A DNA stretch of 64,000 nucleotides. Source: Arthrobacter sp. DWC3. Lineage in GTDB: Bacteria > Actinomycetota > Actinomycetes > Actinomycetales > Micrococcaceae. The notes below the pieces were generated by a model. That model saw nothing but the letters and a program-made list of their open reading frames with translations, had not been told where the DNA came from and did not search any database. Location of the stretch: contig NZ_PJIP01000006.1 of NCBI RefSeq assembly GCF_002929375.1, positions 1 through 64,000 on the forward strand. Direction: 5' to 3'. Shown here in pieces: positions 24,636 through 33,776 of the stretch (its first letter is position 1; every line of letters starts with the position of its first letter). The position numbers and the translations under genes are program-made.

Positions 24636-25655
24636 ATGCAACGCTTCACCTGTGCCGTCTGCTCGGCGCCGCTGTTCTTCGAGAACTCCCGCTGCCTCGC
24701 CTGCGGCACGCAGCTCGGATTCCATCGCGGCGAGCGCGCCATCGCACCCCTGGACGACGACGGCGCGTACCGGGACCTCGAGGGCCAGTCCCTGCGACGC
24801 TGCGTCAACCTCACACTCTCGGGGTGCACGTGGCTGGTCCGGGAGGAGGGCGACGAATGCTTCAGCTGCAACCTCACCCGCAGCCGCCCGGACGACCACG
24901 ACACCACCGGGCTGGCCCAGTTCCTCGACGCGGAGCGCTCCAAGCGGCACCTCATCTACGAGCTGGACGTGCTCGGCCTGCCCATCGAGGACCGCGAGCA
25001 GAACCCGGAGCGCGGGCTCGCCTTCGACCTGCTCTCCAGCGTCGAGGAGAAGGTGATCATCGGGCACCAGAACGGCCTGATCACCATCGACCTGGCGGAG
25101 ACCGTGGACTCCCACCGCGAGAAGATGCGCGCCAAGCTCGAGGAGCCCTACCGCACCATGCTGGGGCATTTCCGCCACGAGACCGGCCACTACTTCGAGG
25201 GCACGCTCGTCTTCTCCGATGCGGCCCTGACCGAGCGGGCCCGCAGCCTCTTCGGTGACGACCGCGCGAGCTACCAGGACGCCCTCGAGCGGCACTATGC
25301 GGAGGGCGCACCCGAGGACTGGCGCCGGGAGCACATCTCGACGTACGCCACCATGCACCCCTACGAGGACTTCGCCGAGACGTTCGCCCACTACCTGCAC
25401 ATCTGCGACACCGTGGACACGGCCCTGCAGTACGGGCTCGCCGACGGCCCCGGGCCGAACAGCTCCGAGGACTTCGGAGAGGTGGTCCGCGAGACCTGGA
25501 TCCCGCTCTCGGTGGCCCTCAACCAGGTCAACCGCAGCATGGGCGCCAACGACCTGTACCCGTTCGTGCTGCCGCCCGCCGTCGTCGCCAAGCTCGACTT
25601 CGTGCACAAGCTGCGCGTGCGCGTCGGGGAACCGGTGGTCGAGGACGCCGCCTGA
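24636..25655 (+). CDS. Putative zinc-binding metallopeptidase (Peptidase_Mx-like)
   Basis: A 339-residue protein. An N-terminal zinc ribbon has CAVC...CLAC (residues 5-26). The protease motif RHETGHYFEG (HExxH) is near residue 183, with a further conserved EDFAETFAHYLH near 245 likely supplying the third ligand. Members are conserved but of unknown substrate. AGGA precedes the ATG by six bases, and the gene lies 26 bases after the exporter gene, so they are probably cotranscribed. Confidence 0.85.
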   Translation: MQRFTCAVCSAPLFFENSRCLACGTQLGFHRGERAIAPLDDDGAYRDLEGQSLRRCVNLTLSGCTWLVREEGDECFSCNLTRSRPDDHDTTGLAQFLDAERSKRHLIYELDVLGLPIEDREQNPERGLAFDLLSSVEEKVIIGHQNGLITIDLAETVDSHREKMRAKLEEPYRTMLGHFRHETGHYFEGTLVFSDAALTERARSLFGDDRASYQDALERHYAEGAPEDWRREHISTYATMHPYEDFAETFAHYLHICDTVDTALQYGLADGPGPNSSEDFGEVVRETWIPLSVALNQVNRSMGANDLYPFVLPPAVVAKLDFVHKLRVRVGEPVVEDAA

Positions 25656-25680
25656 CGACGCCCGACCGCGCCTGACGCGC

Positions 25681-26343
25681 CTACGGCCAGAGCAGCTCCC
25701 GGCGCCAGCCCTCGCCGAACCGCGTGTACAGCAGGCGGGTGTGGCGGCGTTCCTGGTCCGCCTGCCAGAACTCGACGGCGTCGGGCGCCACGGTGAAGAC
25801 GGTCCACGTGGTCGAGGCGAGGCCGTCCGTGGCCTCGATGCGCTGCACCTGCTGCGCGACGGCGGCGTCGAGCTCGTCCCTGCCGCTCAGCACGGAGCTC
25901 TGCGACCCGGCCAGCACGAGGGCCCGGGCCACGGGGTGCCGGCGCTGGAAATCGGCGTCGTTCTCCTCGGTGGTGCCCGTCGTGACCGACCCGCGGATCC
26001 TCACCTGCCGGCCCGCGGCGGGCCAGAAGAACGAGAGCGCGGCGGAGGGGTGCGCCGCCAGCTGCCGCCCCTTCGGGCTGTCCGCGCTGGAGGCCACCTG
26101 CCAGCCGGCCCGTGTGAGGTCCTTGAGGATCACCACACGCGCGTCCGGCAGCCCGTCGTCGCCCACGGTGGAGAGGGTCACCGCGTGCGGAGCGGCGATG
26201 CCGTCCTCGACGGCGCGGGCCAGCCACTCGACGAACAGGTCCACCGGGGAGTCGGGCGCCGCGTGCGGGTCGAAGGGCGGCATGTCGTCGGGGAACACGG
26301 GGACGCCGCGCACGAGGTCGCGGATGAGGCCTGGCTCGGTCAT
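25681..26343 (-). CDS. pdxH: Pyridoxamine 5'-phosphate oxidase
   Basis: A 220-residue FMN enzyme making pyridoxal 5'-phosphate from PNP/PMP. Family signatures are PHAVTLSTVGDDGLPDARVV (about 52-71), FFWPAAGRQVRIRGSV near 103 and the C-terminal EFWQADQERRHTRLLY, where WR/R..R residues bind PLP. TAGGCT lies six bases before the ATG with no Shine-Dalgarno, so it is probably leaderless. Divergent from the PAP2 gene. Confidence 0.93.
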   Translation of the reverse strand: MTEPGLIRDLVRGVPVFPDDMPPFDPHAAPDSPVDLFVEWLARAVEDGIAAPHAVTLSTVGDDGLPDARVVILKDLTRAGWQVASSADSPKGRQLAAHPSAALSFFWPAAGRQVRIRGSVTTGTTEENDADFQRRHPVARALVLAGSQSSVLSGRDELDAAVAQQVQRIEATDGLASTTWTVFTVAPDAVEFWQADQERRHTRLLYTRFGEGWRRELLWP

Positions 26344-26451
26344 GCCGCCAGCCTAGTGGGCCGGGAGGACACGCGCGGGCGTGTCACGCAAACCGCCCCC
26401 CGCCCTGACGACGGTGCGCTGCCGCCCGTGCCGGCGGCATAGAGTCGGTGG

Positions 26452-27246
26452 ATGCCAGCCCATCAGGACCAGTACGTAGGACCACGGGACCTCACCCGCT
26501 GGGAGTCGCCGATCGGCCGCTTCCTCGTGCGGTGCGTCCGACCGCTCGCCCGCTGGGCGGGACCGCACGGGGCTCTGCTGCTCCTCATCGGGATCGGCGG
26601 GGGGATCGCCGCCGCCCTGACGGCCGTCTCGGCCGAGGTGTACGAGGCGGTCGTCGAGTCCGACGGCGTCGCCGCCCTCGACCGCCCGGCGCTGGACCTC
26701 GCCGTCTCCCTGCGCCAGGACTGGCTGAATGCCTTCATCACGGGCTACACGAACATCGGCGGTCCGATCGGCATGCCCATCCTCGCCGTCTCGATCATGG
26801 TGCTCCTCGCGGTGCGCCGCAGGTCGTGGGCGCCCGTGATCCTCCTGCCGGCGGCGGCCTTCGGGTCCCTGCTGATGACCGTCGCGGGCAAGGACGCCAT
26901 CGGACGGCTGCGCCCGCCGATCGAGCTCGCCGTGCCGCCCTACGAGTCGTCGCCGTCGTTCCCCAGCGGGCACTCGCTCAACGCCCTCGTCATCGCCGGC
27001 ATCGTCGCGTACCTGCTCGTGCTGCGGCAGCACCGCAAGCGCACCCGCGCGCTCACGATCGTGCTCGCCGTCCTGTTCGCGGTGACCATGGGGCTCAGCC
27101 GCGTGTACCTCGGCCACCACTGGCTCACGGACGTCCTGGTGGCCTGGACCCTCGGGATCGCCTGGCTCGCCGTCGTCATCACCGTCCACCGGCTCTTCCT
27201 GACCTTCCGGCTGAACCGGGCGGCCCTGCATGCCGCAGCCTCCTGA
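26452..27246 (+). CDS. PAP2-family membrane phosphatase
   Basis: A 264-residue polytopic phosphatase. The three catalytic motifs are present: KDAIGRLRPP near residue 147, PSFPSGHS near 166, and GLSRVYLGHHWLTD near 215. Likely acts on undecaprenyl pyrophosphate or phosphatidate on the outer face. TAGAGT lies six bases before the ATG and no ribosome site is seen, so it is a leaderless candidate. The TetR gene overlaps its 3' end by 17 bases. Confidence 0.9.
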   Translation: MPAHQDQYVGPRDLTRWESPIGRFLVRCVRPLARWAGPHGALLLLIGIGGGIAAALTAVSAEVYEAVVESDGVAALDRPALDLAVSLRQDWLNAFITGYTNIGGPIGMPILAVSIMVLLAVRRRSWAPVILLPAAAFGSLLMTVAGKDAIGRLRPPIELAVPPYESSPSFPSGHSLNALVIAGIVAYLLVLRQHRKRTRALTIVLAVLFAVTMGLSRVYLGHHWLTDVLVAWTLGIAWLAVVITVHRLFLTFRLNRAALHAAAS

Positions 27247-27892
27247 GCACTCCCCCGTGCCCGACGCCGTCGGACGCCCCCTGCGGCGGGACGCGCGGCG
27301 CAACCGCGAGGTGGTCCTCGCGGCGGCGCGGCGCATGTTCGCCGAGCACGGGGCGGACTGCAGCTTCGAGGACATCGCCCGGGAGGCCGGCGTGGGGGTC
27401 GGCACGGTGTACCGCCGCTTCCCGGACCGCCGGACGCTGATCGAGGCGATCCTGGAGCAGCGCGTCGAGGACGTCGACGCCGCCGCCGCGGACGCCCTCC
27501 GGCTCGACGATCCGTGGGCGGCCGCGCGGCTCTTCGTCGGAGCCGCCGCCCGCATGCAGCTGGAGGACCGGGGACTGCGGGAACTCCTACACGACCACCG
27601 GTTCGTCTCGGCCGGGCTCGCCCTGCTGCGCCGGCGCATCACGCCCGCCGCCGAGGAGCTGGCGCGACGGCTCAGGGACCACGGCGCCGCGCGGACGGAT
27701 CTCACGGGACAGGACCTCGTGGCGCTGATCCGCATGCTCGGCTCGCTCGCACCCGACCGCCCCGAGACCGCCGGACCCGGCCCATCCGGCCCCGACGACC
27801 CCGACGACCCTGTCGGCCCGCCCGCCGGATTCGAGCGGTACCTGGACCTCGTCGTGGACGCGCTGCGCCGCGAACCCCCGGCCCGTCCCTGA
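27230..27892 (+). CDS. TetR-family transcriptional regulator
   Basis: A 220-residue TetR protein. The N-terminal HTH reads FEDIAREAGVGVGTVYRRFP (about residues 44-63), flanked by RREVVLAAARRMFAEHG-like helix 1. A Pro/Asp-rich linker (GPGPSGPDDPDDPVGPP) near residue 185 is unusual. It overlaps the PAP2 gene by 17 bases, implying coupling. ATG 27230 has no obvious Shine-Dalgarno; GTG 27257 would remove nine residues. Confidence 0.88.
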   Translation: MPQPPEHSPVPDAVGRPLRRDARRNREVVLAAARRMFAEHGADCSFEDIAREAGVGVGTVYRRFPDRRTLIEAILEQRVEDVDAAAADALRLDDPWAAARLFVGAAARMQLEDRGLRELLHDHRFVSAGLALLRRRITPAAEELARRLRDHGAARTDLTGQDLVALIRMLGSLAPDRPETAGPGPSGPDDPDDPVGPPAGFERYLDLVVDALRREPPARP

Positions 27893-27968
27893 GCGGCGGC
27901 TTCCACAGATCGACAGCCGGCTTCATACTTGCTGGGAAGACAGTGCACCCCCCTCCCAGGAAAGGACG

Positions 27969-29432
27969 ATGATGTCGAAGACCTCAGGCGTACAGGCCTC
28001 CCAGTCGGTGATGCGCCGCAAACCCATCGACTACGTCGAGGACGAGACGGGCCGCACCGGCCTGTTCAAGAGCCTCGGACTCTGGCAGCTCACCGCGATC
28101 GGCGTCGGCGGCATCATCGGCGTGGGCATCTTCACGCTCGCCGGCCTCGTGGCCAACGGCGGGGCGGACGGTGAGCCCGTCGGTCCGGCCGTGCTGATCT
28201 CCTTCCTCATCGCGGGCCTGGCGAGTGCCGCCGCCGCGCTGTCCTACGCGGAGTTCGCGGGCATGATCCCGCGGGCCGGGTCCGCCTACACCTACGGCTA
28301 CGTGGCCCTCGGCGAGATCATCGGCTGGTTCATCGGCTGGGACCTCCTGCTCGAGTACATCGCCATCGTGGCGGTCGTGGCGATCGGCATCTCGGGGTAC
28401 TTCACCGAGTTCATGTCCGGGATCGGCGTCACCGTGCCCACCTGGATGCAGGGCACCCCGGACACCATCGAGGGCGGCCTGGTCAACGTGCCGGCGATCG
28501 TGGTGTGCCTGGTCATCACGTTCATCCTCAGCCGCGGCACCAAGACCTTCGGCCGGTTCGAGCTGATCGCCGTGGGCCTCAAGATCCTGCTCATCCTCGG
28601 GATCGTGGGGCTCGGCTTCTTCTACGTCAACGCCGAGAACTACTCGCCGTTCCTCCCCTCGGGCTTCGGCGCCGTGTTCACGGGCGCCGCCACGGTGTTC
28701 TTCGCGGTCTTCGGCTACGACGCCATGAGTACCGCGGCGGAGGAGGCGACGGACGGCAAGAAGCACATGCCGAAGGCCATCCTCCTGTCCCTGGCGATCG
28801 CGATGGTCCTCTACGTGCTGGCGACCCTCGTGCTCACGGGCATGCAGAACTACGAGGACATCAGCCCGACCGCGGGCTTCGCCTCGGCCTTCCAGTCGGT
28901 GGGCCTCCCCGTCGTCGCGACCGTCATCTCGGCCTTCGCCGTGATCTCGATCCTGACCGTCATGCTGACCTTCCTCCTCGGCGTGACGCGCGTCTGGTTC
29001 TCGATGAGCCGCGACGGTCTGCTGCCGGCCTGGTTCTCCACCACGGACCGCCACGGCACCCCCCAGCGGGTCACCTGGATCGCCGGTATCGCCTCGGCCC
29101 TGCTGGCCGGGGTGTTCCCCATCCGCGCCGTCGCTGACCTCACCAACATCGGCATCCTCGCCGCGTTCGTGGTGGTCTGCGTCGCGGTGATCGTTCTGCG
29201 CCGCACGCGGCCCGAGGTCCCGCGTACGTTCAGGCTGCCGCTCATGCCGTTCGTGCCCGCCTTCGGCATCCTCTCGTCCCTGTTCCTGATGCTGCAGCTG
29301 CACTGGGAGACGTGGGTGCGGTTCGGCATCTGGCTCGTGATCGGCCTCCTCATCTACTTCTTCTACGGCCGGAAGCACTCGCTCATGAACCCGGACAGCC
29401 CCCGCCACGCACTGGCGAAGCGGGACACCTAG
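27969..29432 (+). CDS. APC-family amino acid permease, CAT-like (copy 1)
   Basis: A 487-residue transporter of the YfnA/cationic amino acid type. TM1 has GVGGIIGVGIFTLAG, TM6 FFAVFGYDAMSTAAEEATDG, and a re-entrant SRDGLLPAWFSTTDRHGTPQ loop. AGGAAAGGACG precedes a double ATG (27969/27972). It is followed by a strong terminator and then by a homologous transporter. Confidence 0.92.
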   Translation: MMSKTSGVQASQSVMRRKPIDYVEDETGRTGLFKSLGLWQLTAIGVGGIIGVGIFTLAGLVANGGADGEPVGPAVLISFLIAGLASAAAALSYAEFAGMIPRAGSAYTYGYVALGEIIGWFIGWDLLLEYIAIVAVVAIGISGYFTEFMSGIGVTVPTWMQGTPDTIEGGLVNVPAIVVCLVITFILSRGTKTFGRFELIAVGLKILLILGIVGLGFFYVNAENYSPFLPSGFGAVFTGAATVFFAVFGYDAMSTAAEEATDGKKHMPKAILLSLAIAMVLYVLATLVLTGMQNYEDISPTAGFASAFQSVGLPVVATVISAFAVISILTVMLTFLLGVTRVWFSMSRDGLLPAWFSTTDRHGTPQRVTWIAGIASALLAGVFPIRAVADLTNIGILAAFVVVCVAVIVLRRTRPEVPRTFRLPLMPFVPAFGILSSLFLMLQLHWETWVRFGIWLVIGLLIYFFYGRKHSLMNPDSPRHALAKRDT

Positions 29433-29455
29433 CCCCTCCGGGCGCTCAAGGGAAC

Positions 29456-29491
29456 GGGCCCGCCGCACCGTAATGAAGGTGCGGCGGGCCC
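29456..29491 (+). terminator. Hairpin terminator
   Basis: GGGCCCGCCGCACC (29456-29469) pairs perfectly with GGTGCGGCGGGCCC (29478-29491) around an 8-base loop, 24 bases after the first permease stop. Confidence 0.85.
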
Positions 29492-29575
29492 TGCCGTGTC
29501 CCTATCCTCGACAGGGACCGGCGGCGTATCGGCGGTCGCCCACCGATGCCTACCCAGCGAAGGACCAGCACCTCC

Positions 29576-31057
29576 ATGGACCTCTTCAGGACCAAGTCCG
29601 TCGAACAGTCGATCAGGGACTCCGACGAGAAGGGGCACGGTCTCAAGCGTTCCCTCACCACCTGGGACCTCATGATCATGGGCGTCGCCGTCGCCGTCGG
29701 GGCCGGGATCTTCTCGGTGGGCGCGCAGGCCGCCGCCTTCAACGCCGGCCCGGCCGTGACCATCTCCTTCGTGCTGGCGGCCATCACATGCGCCCTCGCG
29801 ATCATGTGCTACGCCGAGTTCGCCACCGCGATCCCCGTGGCCGGCAGCGCCTACGTGTTCACCTACGCCACCATGGGCGAACTCCTCGCGTGGATCATCG
29901 GCTGGAACCTCATCCTGGAACTGTTGATGGCGGCCGCCGTCATCGCGAAGTTCTGGGGCGTCTACCTCGGCGACCTCTTCACCGCCCTGGACCTCGACAT
30001 CCCCGCCGAGATCAGCCTCCTGGGCCTCGACCTGACCTGGGGGCCGCTGCTGATCGTCGCGGTGTTCACCGCCGTGCTCATCTACGGCACCAAGCTCTCG
30101 GCCCGCGTGAACAGCGTCTTCACCGTCATCAAGATCGCGATCGTGCTGTTCGTCATCGTGGTCGGCTTCTTCTACGTCCGCCCCGAGAACTACACGCCGT
30201 TCATCCCCGCCTCCCAGCCCGCGGCGGACAGCGGCGCCGGCTGGGCCGACCAGCCCTTCCTCTCCTTCCTGAGCGGCGCCTCCCCCGCCGCCTTCGGCTT
30301 CACCGGGATCATCTCGGGCGCCGCGCTCGTGTTCTTCGCGTTCATCGGGTTCGACGTCGTCGCCACCTCCGCGGAGGAGGTGAAGAACCCGAGCCGCACC
30401 CTGCCGCGCGGCATCTTCGCCGGGCTCGCCGTGGTGAGCGTCCTCTACATCCTGGTGACCCTCGTGGTCACCGGCATGGTGCCCTACACCGAGCTCGGGG
30501 CCTCGGGGGCGCCGTCCCTCGCCACCGCGTTCCAGCTGGTCGGCGCCGACTGGGCGGCCGGCATCATCTCCCTCGGCAGCCTGATCGGTCTGACCACCGT
30601 CATCATGGTGCTGCTCATGGGCCTCGCCCGCGTGATCTTCGCCCTCAGCCGTGACGGCCTCCTGCCCCGCGGGCTCAGCCGCACCTCGGACAAGCACGCC
30701 ACGCCGGCGCGCACGCAGGTCCTCTGCGGCGTCGTCGTCGCACTCCTGGCCGGCTTCACCCAGGTGGAGGTGCTGGCCGAGATGATCAACATCGGCACCC
30801 TGACCGCCTTCATCACGGTGAGCCTCGGGATCATCGTGCTGCGCAGCAAGCGCCCCGACCTCACGCCCGCGTTCCGCGTGCCCTTCGGCAAGGTCATCCC
30901 GATCGCCTCGGCCGCACTGTGCCTGTACCTGATGTTCAACCTGGCCACCATCACGTGGGTGTTCTTCGCCGGCTGGCTCGTCATCGGCATCGCCATCTAC
31001 TTCGCGTACGGCAACCGGCACTCCCGCCTCCGCACGGAGCAGCGCGCCTCGGTGTAG
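29576..31057 (+). CDS. APC-family amino acid permease, CAT-like (copy 2)
   Basis: A 493-residue transporter related to the preceding gene (shared GAGIFSVGAQ/TM1, FFAFIGFDVVATSAEEVKNP and SRDGLLPRGLSRTSDKHATP). The N-terminal MDLFRTKSVEQSIRDSDEKG is the usual lead-in of YfnA-like permeases. ATG 29576 has AAGGA about eleven bases ahead; a start ten codons upstream is less likely. Tandem duplication with divergence is the simplest origin. Confidence 0.92.
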   Translation: MDLFRTKSVEQSIRDSDEKGHGLKRSLTTWDLMIMGVAVAVGAGIFSVGAQAAAFNAGPAVTISFVLAAITCALAIMCYAEFATAIPVAGSAYVFTYATMGELLAWIIGWNLILELLMAAAVIAKFWGVYLGDLFTALDLDIPAEISLLGLDLTWGPLLIVAVFTAVLIYGTKLSARVNSVFTVIKIAIVLFVIVVGFFYVRPENYTPFIPASQPAADSGAGWADQPFLSFLSGASPAAFGFTGIISGAALVFFAFIGFDVVATSAEEVKNPSRTLPRGIFAGLAVVSVLYILVTLVVTGMVPYTELGASGAPSLATAFQLVGADWAAGIISLGSLIGLTTVIMVLLMGLARVIFALSRDGLLPRGLSRTSDKHATPARTQVLCGVVVALLAGFTQVEVLAEMINIGTLTAFITVSLGIIVLRSKRPDLTPAFRVPFGKVIPIASAALCLYLMFNLATITWVFFAGWLVIGIAIYFAYGNRHSRLRTEQRASV

Positions 31058-31127
31058 GACGTGCTGCGACCGGGCGGGCGCCGGCGGCGCCGGCCCGCGT
31101 GCGCCGGCGTCCGGAACGCGAGATGAT

Positions 31128-31157
31128 GGTGCCCCGGAGCGGCTGCTCCGGGGCACC
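31128..31157. terminator. Perfect 13-bp hairpin upstream of DUF4190 gene
   Basis: GGTGCCCCGGAGC (31128-31140), GGCT, GCTCCGGGGCACC (31145-31157). It most likely ends the permease transcript, but it sits only 26 bases before the next ATG and could alternatively be a leader hairpin. Confidence 0.6.
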
Positions 31158-31183
31158 CGCCCACCCGAACCAGGAGAACCACG

Positions 31184-31624
31184 ATGTCCCAGGATCCGTA
31201 TCCCGGCGAGCGCCAGCAGCCGTACCAGCAGCCCTACCAGCAGCCCTACCAGCAGTCGAAGGCGGGCGACTACCAGTCCGGGGGCTACCAGGCCGGCGAC
31301 TACCCGGCGAGTCCGTACCAGTCGGGCTACCATACGGGTCCCTACCAGTCCTACCAGCCCTCCTACGCCTCCCTGGAGGGCGAGAAGGCCGCGCAGCTCT
31401 CCCTGATCCTCGGGATCGTGGGACTGTTCGTGGCGGGCATCGTCCTCGGACCGCTCGCGATCTGGCAGGCCCGCAAGGCCGAACGCCTCGGGGTGCCCGC
31501 GACGGCGGGGAAGGTGCTCGGCTGGATCACCACCATCCTCTACGCGCTGGCGATCCTCGCCGGGATCATCTTCTTCGTGATCCTCGCCATCGGGCTGAGC
31601 GCGACGTCCACCTACAGCGGCTGA
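31184..31624 (+). CDS. DUF4190-domain membrane protein with YQ-rich N-terminus
   Basis: A 146-residue protein. Residues 1-65 are low-complexity, with repeats of QQPYQQPYQQ and GxYQSGxY type, and probably disordered. Residues 68-140 hold two helices around the ILGIVGLF...GPLAIWQARKAE core typical of DUF4190. Predicted to sit in the cytoplasmic membrane with the Tyr/Gln-rich arm in the cytosol. Role unknown. CAGGAGAACCACG precedes the ATG. Confidence 0.8.
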   Translation: MSQDPYPGERQQPYQQPYQQPYQQSKAGDYQSGGYQAGDYPASPYQSGYHTGPYQSYQPSYASLEGEKAAQLSLILGIVGLFVAGIVLGPLAIWQARKAERLGVPATAGKVLGWITTILYALAILAGIIFFVILAIGLSATSTYSG

Positions 31625-31663
31625 CCCCCGGGCATCGTCCCGCCGGGTCCCCGGGAGGTCCCG

Positions 31664-32692
31664 TCAGAGCGTGGGGAAGAGGCGCGTGGACTGCTCGTCG
31701 GCCTCGAACACGCGCGAGTGCGGCCCGGTCCCGACGATCAGCGGATCGGGGGTGCCGACGACGTCGTGGTCCTTCTCGTCGTAGTCGAGGACGGACAGGA
31801 CGTAGCGCAGGGCCTCGATCCGGGCGCGTTTCTTGTCGTTGCTCTTGATGACCGTCCACGGGGCGTCCGCCGTGTTGGTGTAGAAGAACATGGCCTCCTT
31901 GGCCTCGGTGTACGCGTCCCACTTGTCGAGGGACTGCAGGTCCATGGGGCTCAGCTTCCAGCGGCGCACAGGGTCCGTGTGGCGCTGGGCGAAACGGCGG
32001 CGCTGCTCCTCCCGGGACACCGAGAACCAGAACTTGATGAGGTGCGTGTCGCTGCGGACGAGCATGCGTTCCAGCTCGGGGGCCTGCCGCATGAACTCCA
32101 GGTACTCCGTGGGCGTGCAGAACCCCATGACCCGCTCCACGCCCGCCCGGTTGTACCAGGAGCGGTCGAACAAGACGATCTCCCCACCCGAGGGCAGCAC
32201 GGAGACGTAGCGCTGGAAGTACCACTGCGTCTGTTCCTTCTCGCTCGGCTTGTCGAGGGCGATGATCCGCGCACCGCGGGGGTTCAGGTTCTCGGTGAAC
32301 CGCTTGATGGTGCCGCCCTTGCCGGCGGCGTCGCGCCCCTCGAACAGGACGGCCACCTTGGCCTGGTTCTTCTTGACCCACCCCTGCATCTTCAGCAGTT
32401 CGATCTGCATGGCCCGCTTGGCCTTCTGGTACTCGCGCTCCGTCATCCGCGTGTCGTACGGGTAGTCCTCTCGCCACGTCGGCTGGTCCGGGTGCGGCAG
32501 CAGCACGTGGTCCTCGCCTCCCGCATGCGGCGTGGGGACCGGGATGGACGACGGTGCCAGGTCGTCGGCGTCCCCGTCCGCGCCCGTCCCCGTGCGGTCG
32601 GCGGGTGCATCCGTGGGTTCGTCCGTCAGCGCGTCGGTCGGTTCAGGGGCTTCGTCCGTGGGCTCGGCGTGCTCGCCGGTCTGGTCGGTCAT
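31664..32692 (-). CDS. ppk2: Polyphosphate kinase 2
   Basis: A 342-residue class-I-like PPK2 transferring phosphate between polyphosphate and nucleoside diphosphates. Walker A is GRDAAGKGGTI near residue 120, Walker B/lid is VLFDRSWYNRAG near 178, and the lid arginines follow at SREEQRRRFAQR. The N-terminal ~65 residues are Pro/Thr/Asp/Glu-rich repeats (EPTDxxPEPTDA), absent from the core family and likely disordered. ATG 32692 has GAGGAGGAG at seven bases. Confidence 0.93.
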   Translation of the reverse strand: MTDQTGEHAEPTDEAPEPTDALTDEPTDAPADRTGTGADGDADDLAPSSIPVPTPHAGGEDHVLLPHPDQPTWREDYPYDTRMTEREYQKAKRAMQIELLKMQGWVKKNQAKVAVLFEGRDAAGKGGTIKRFTENLNPRGARIIALDKPSEKEQTQWYFQRYVSVLPSGGEIVLFDRSWYNRAGVERVMGFCTPTEYLEFMRQAPELERMLVRSDTHLIKFWFSVSREEQRRRFAQRHTDPVRRWKLSPMDLQSLDKWDAYTEAKEAMFFYTNTADAPWTVIKSNDKKRARIEALRYVLSVLDYDEKDHDVVGTPDPLIVGTGPHSRVFEADEQSTRLFPTL

Positions 32693-32926
32693 CTCGGTCT
32701 CCTCCTCGTGCAGCCGCACGGCGGTGCCGCTCCGTCACCTCCGCCGGTCCTTCATCGTTCCAGAGGACGCGCCCGGTGGACATGCCCGCGGGCCCCGGAC
32801 GGCCGCGGTGGACGGATCGACGGCGGCTTGGTACCCGGGCGGGACCGCCGGGCACCGGCCCCGGGAATGCCGCGTGGACGCCCGCGGTTCCAGCCTCTGC
32901 AGGACCCGACGACCCAGGAGAACAGC

Positions 32927-33742
32927 ATGAGCCCCACCCCGACCGCCGAAGACCGCTGGACACGCTTCCGTGCAGCACGGGACGAGGCCCTCGCGGAGAC
33001 GCACGGCTGGCTGTCCCTGACGTCGTTCCACTGGCTCGCGGACCGGCCCGCTGCCGTCGCGTCGGTACCGGGTCTCTGGTCGGCGGCCGGTGACACCGCG
33101 AGCGTGACGGCACGCCCGTCGGACGGGCTGACCGACCTGGCGACCGGCCTCCCCGTGGACGGCACCCTCACCGCCGCGCTCGACGACGAGGACTCGCTCA
33201 TGTGGGTGGCCTACGGCGGGCCGGACGGGCACCGCGTGGTGGTGGAACTGGCGCGCCGCGCCGGCCGCTACGCCCTCCGGACCCGGGACGCCGGCGCGGC
33301 CACCCGGACGCGGTTCAGCGGGGCCCCCGTCTTCGCCTACCGGCCCGACCTCGTGCTCGAGGGACGGTTCGAACCGTTCACGGAGCCGCTGCACGAGCGG
33401 ATCTCGACGTCCCGTGCGGACGTGCCCGGGACGCACACCTCCGTCGGCGACGTCGTCTTCGCCCTGCCCGGCGATCCCCGGGAGCACCGGCTCCGGGCGT
33501 CGCAGGACGAGGCGGGAGCGCTCGCCGTCACGTTCCACGACACCACCAACGGCACGTCCACCGCGTCCTGGCGCAAGGTCTCCCTCCGCCGCCCACGGCC
33601 GGACGGGTCCGTGGTCATCGATTTCAACAGGACCATCAACTACCCGAGCGCCTACACCCCCTACGGCACCTGCCCCAGACCGGTCGACGCCAACGTCGTC
33701 GACGCCCCCGTGGAGGCCGGGGAGAAGCAGCTGCCGGCCTGA
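32927..33742 (+). CDS. DUF1684-domain protein
   Basis: A 271-residue soluble protein. The N-terminal LTSFHWLADRP and C-terminal IDFNRTINYPSAYTPYGTCP are the signatures of DUF1684, a widely conserved family of unknown function with beta-rich fold. CCAGGAGAACAGC precedes the ATG at 32927; the open frame extends far upstream across the antisense PPK2 gene but that part is shadow. Confidence 0.85.
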   Translation: MSPTPTAEDRWTRFRAARDEALAETHGWLSLTSFHWLADRPAAVASVPGLWSAAGDTASVTARPSDGLTDLATGLPVDGTLTAALDDEDSLMWVAYGGPDGHRVVVELARRAGRYALRTRDAGAATRTRFSGAPVFAYRPDLVLEGRFEPFTEPLHERISTSRADVPGTHTSVGDVVFALPGDPREHRLRASQDEAGALAVTFHDTTNGTSTASWRKVSLRRPRPDGSVVIDFNRTINYPSAYTPYGTCPRPVDANVVDAPVEAGEKQLPA

Positions 33743-33776
33743 TGCGCCGGACACAGGGGCACCGCACAATGGGGTG

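Noticed and set aside
29429-31333. Long minus-strand open frame opposite the second permease
   Set aside because: Highly charged repetitive shadow, as is typical opposite membrane proteins; no ribosome site.
31718-32926. Upstream extension of the DUF1684 frame
   Set aside because: It lies antisense to PPK2 and ends at a gene with a good ribosome site and conserved start at 32927.
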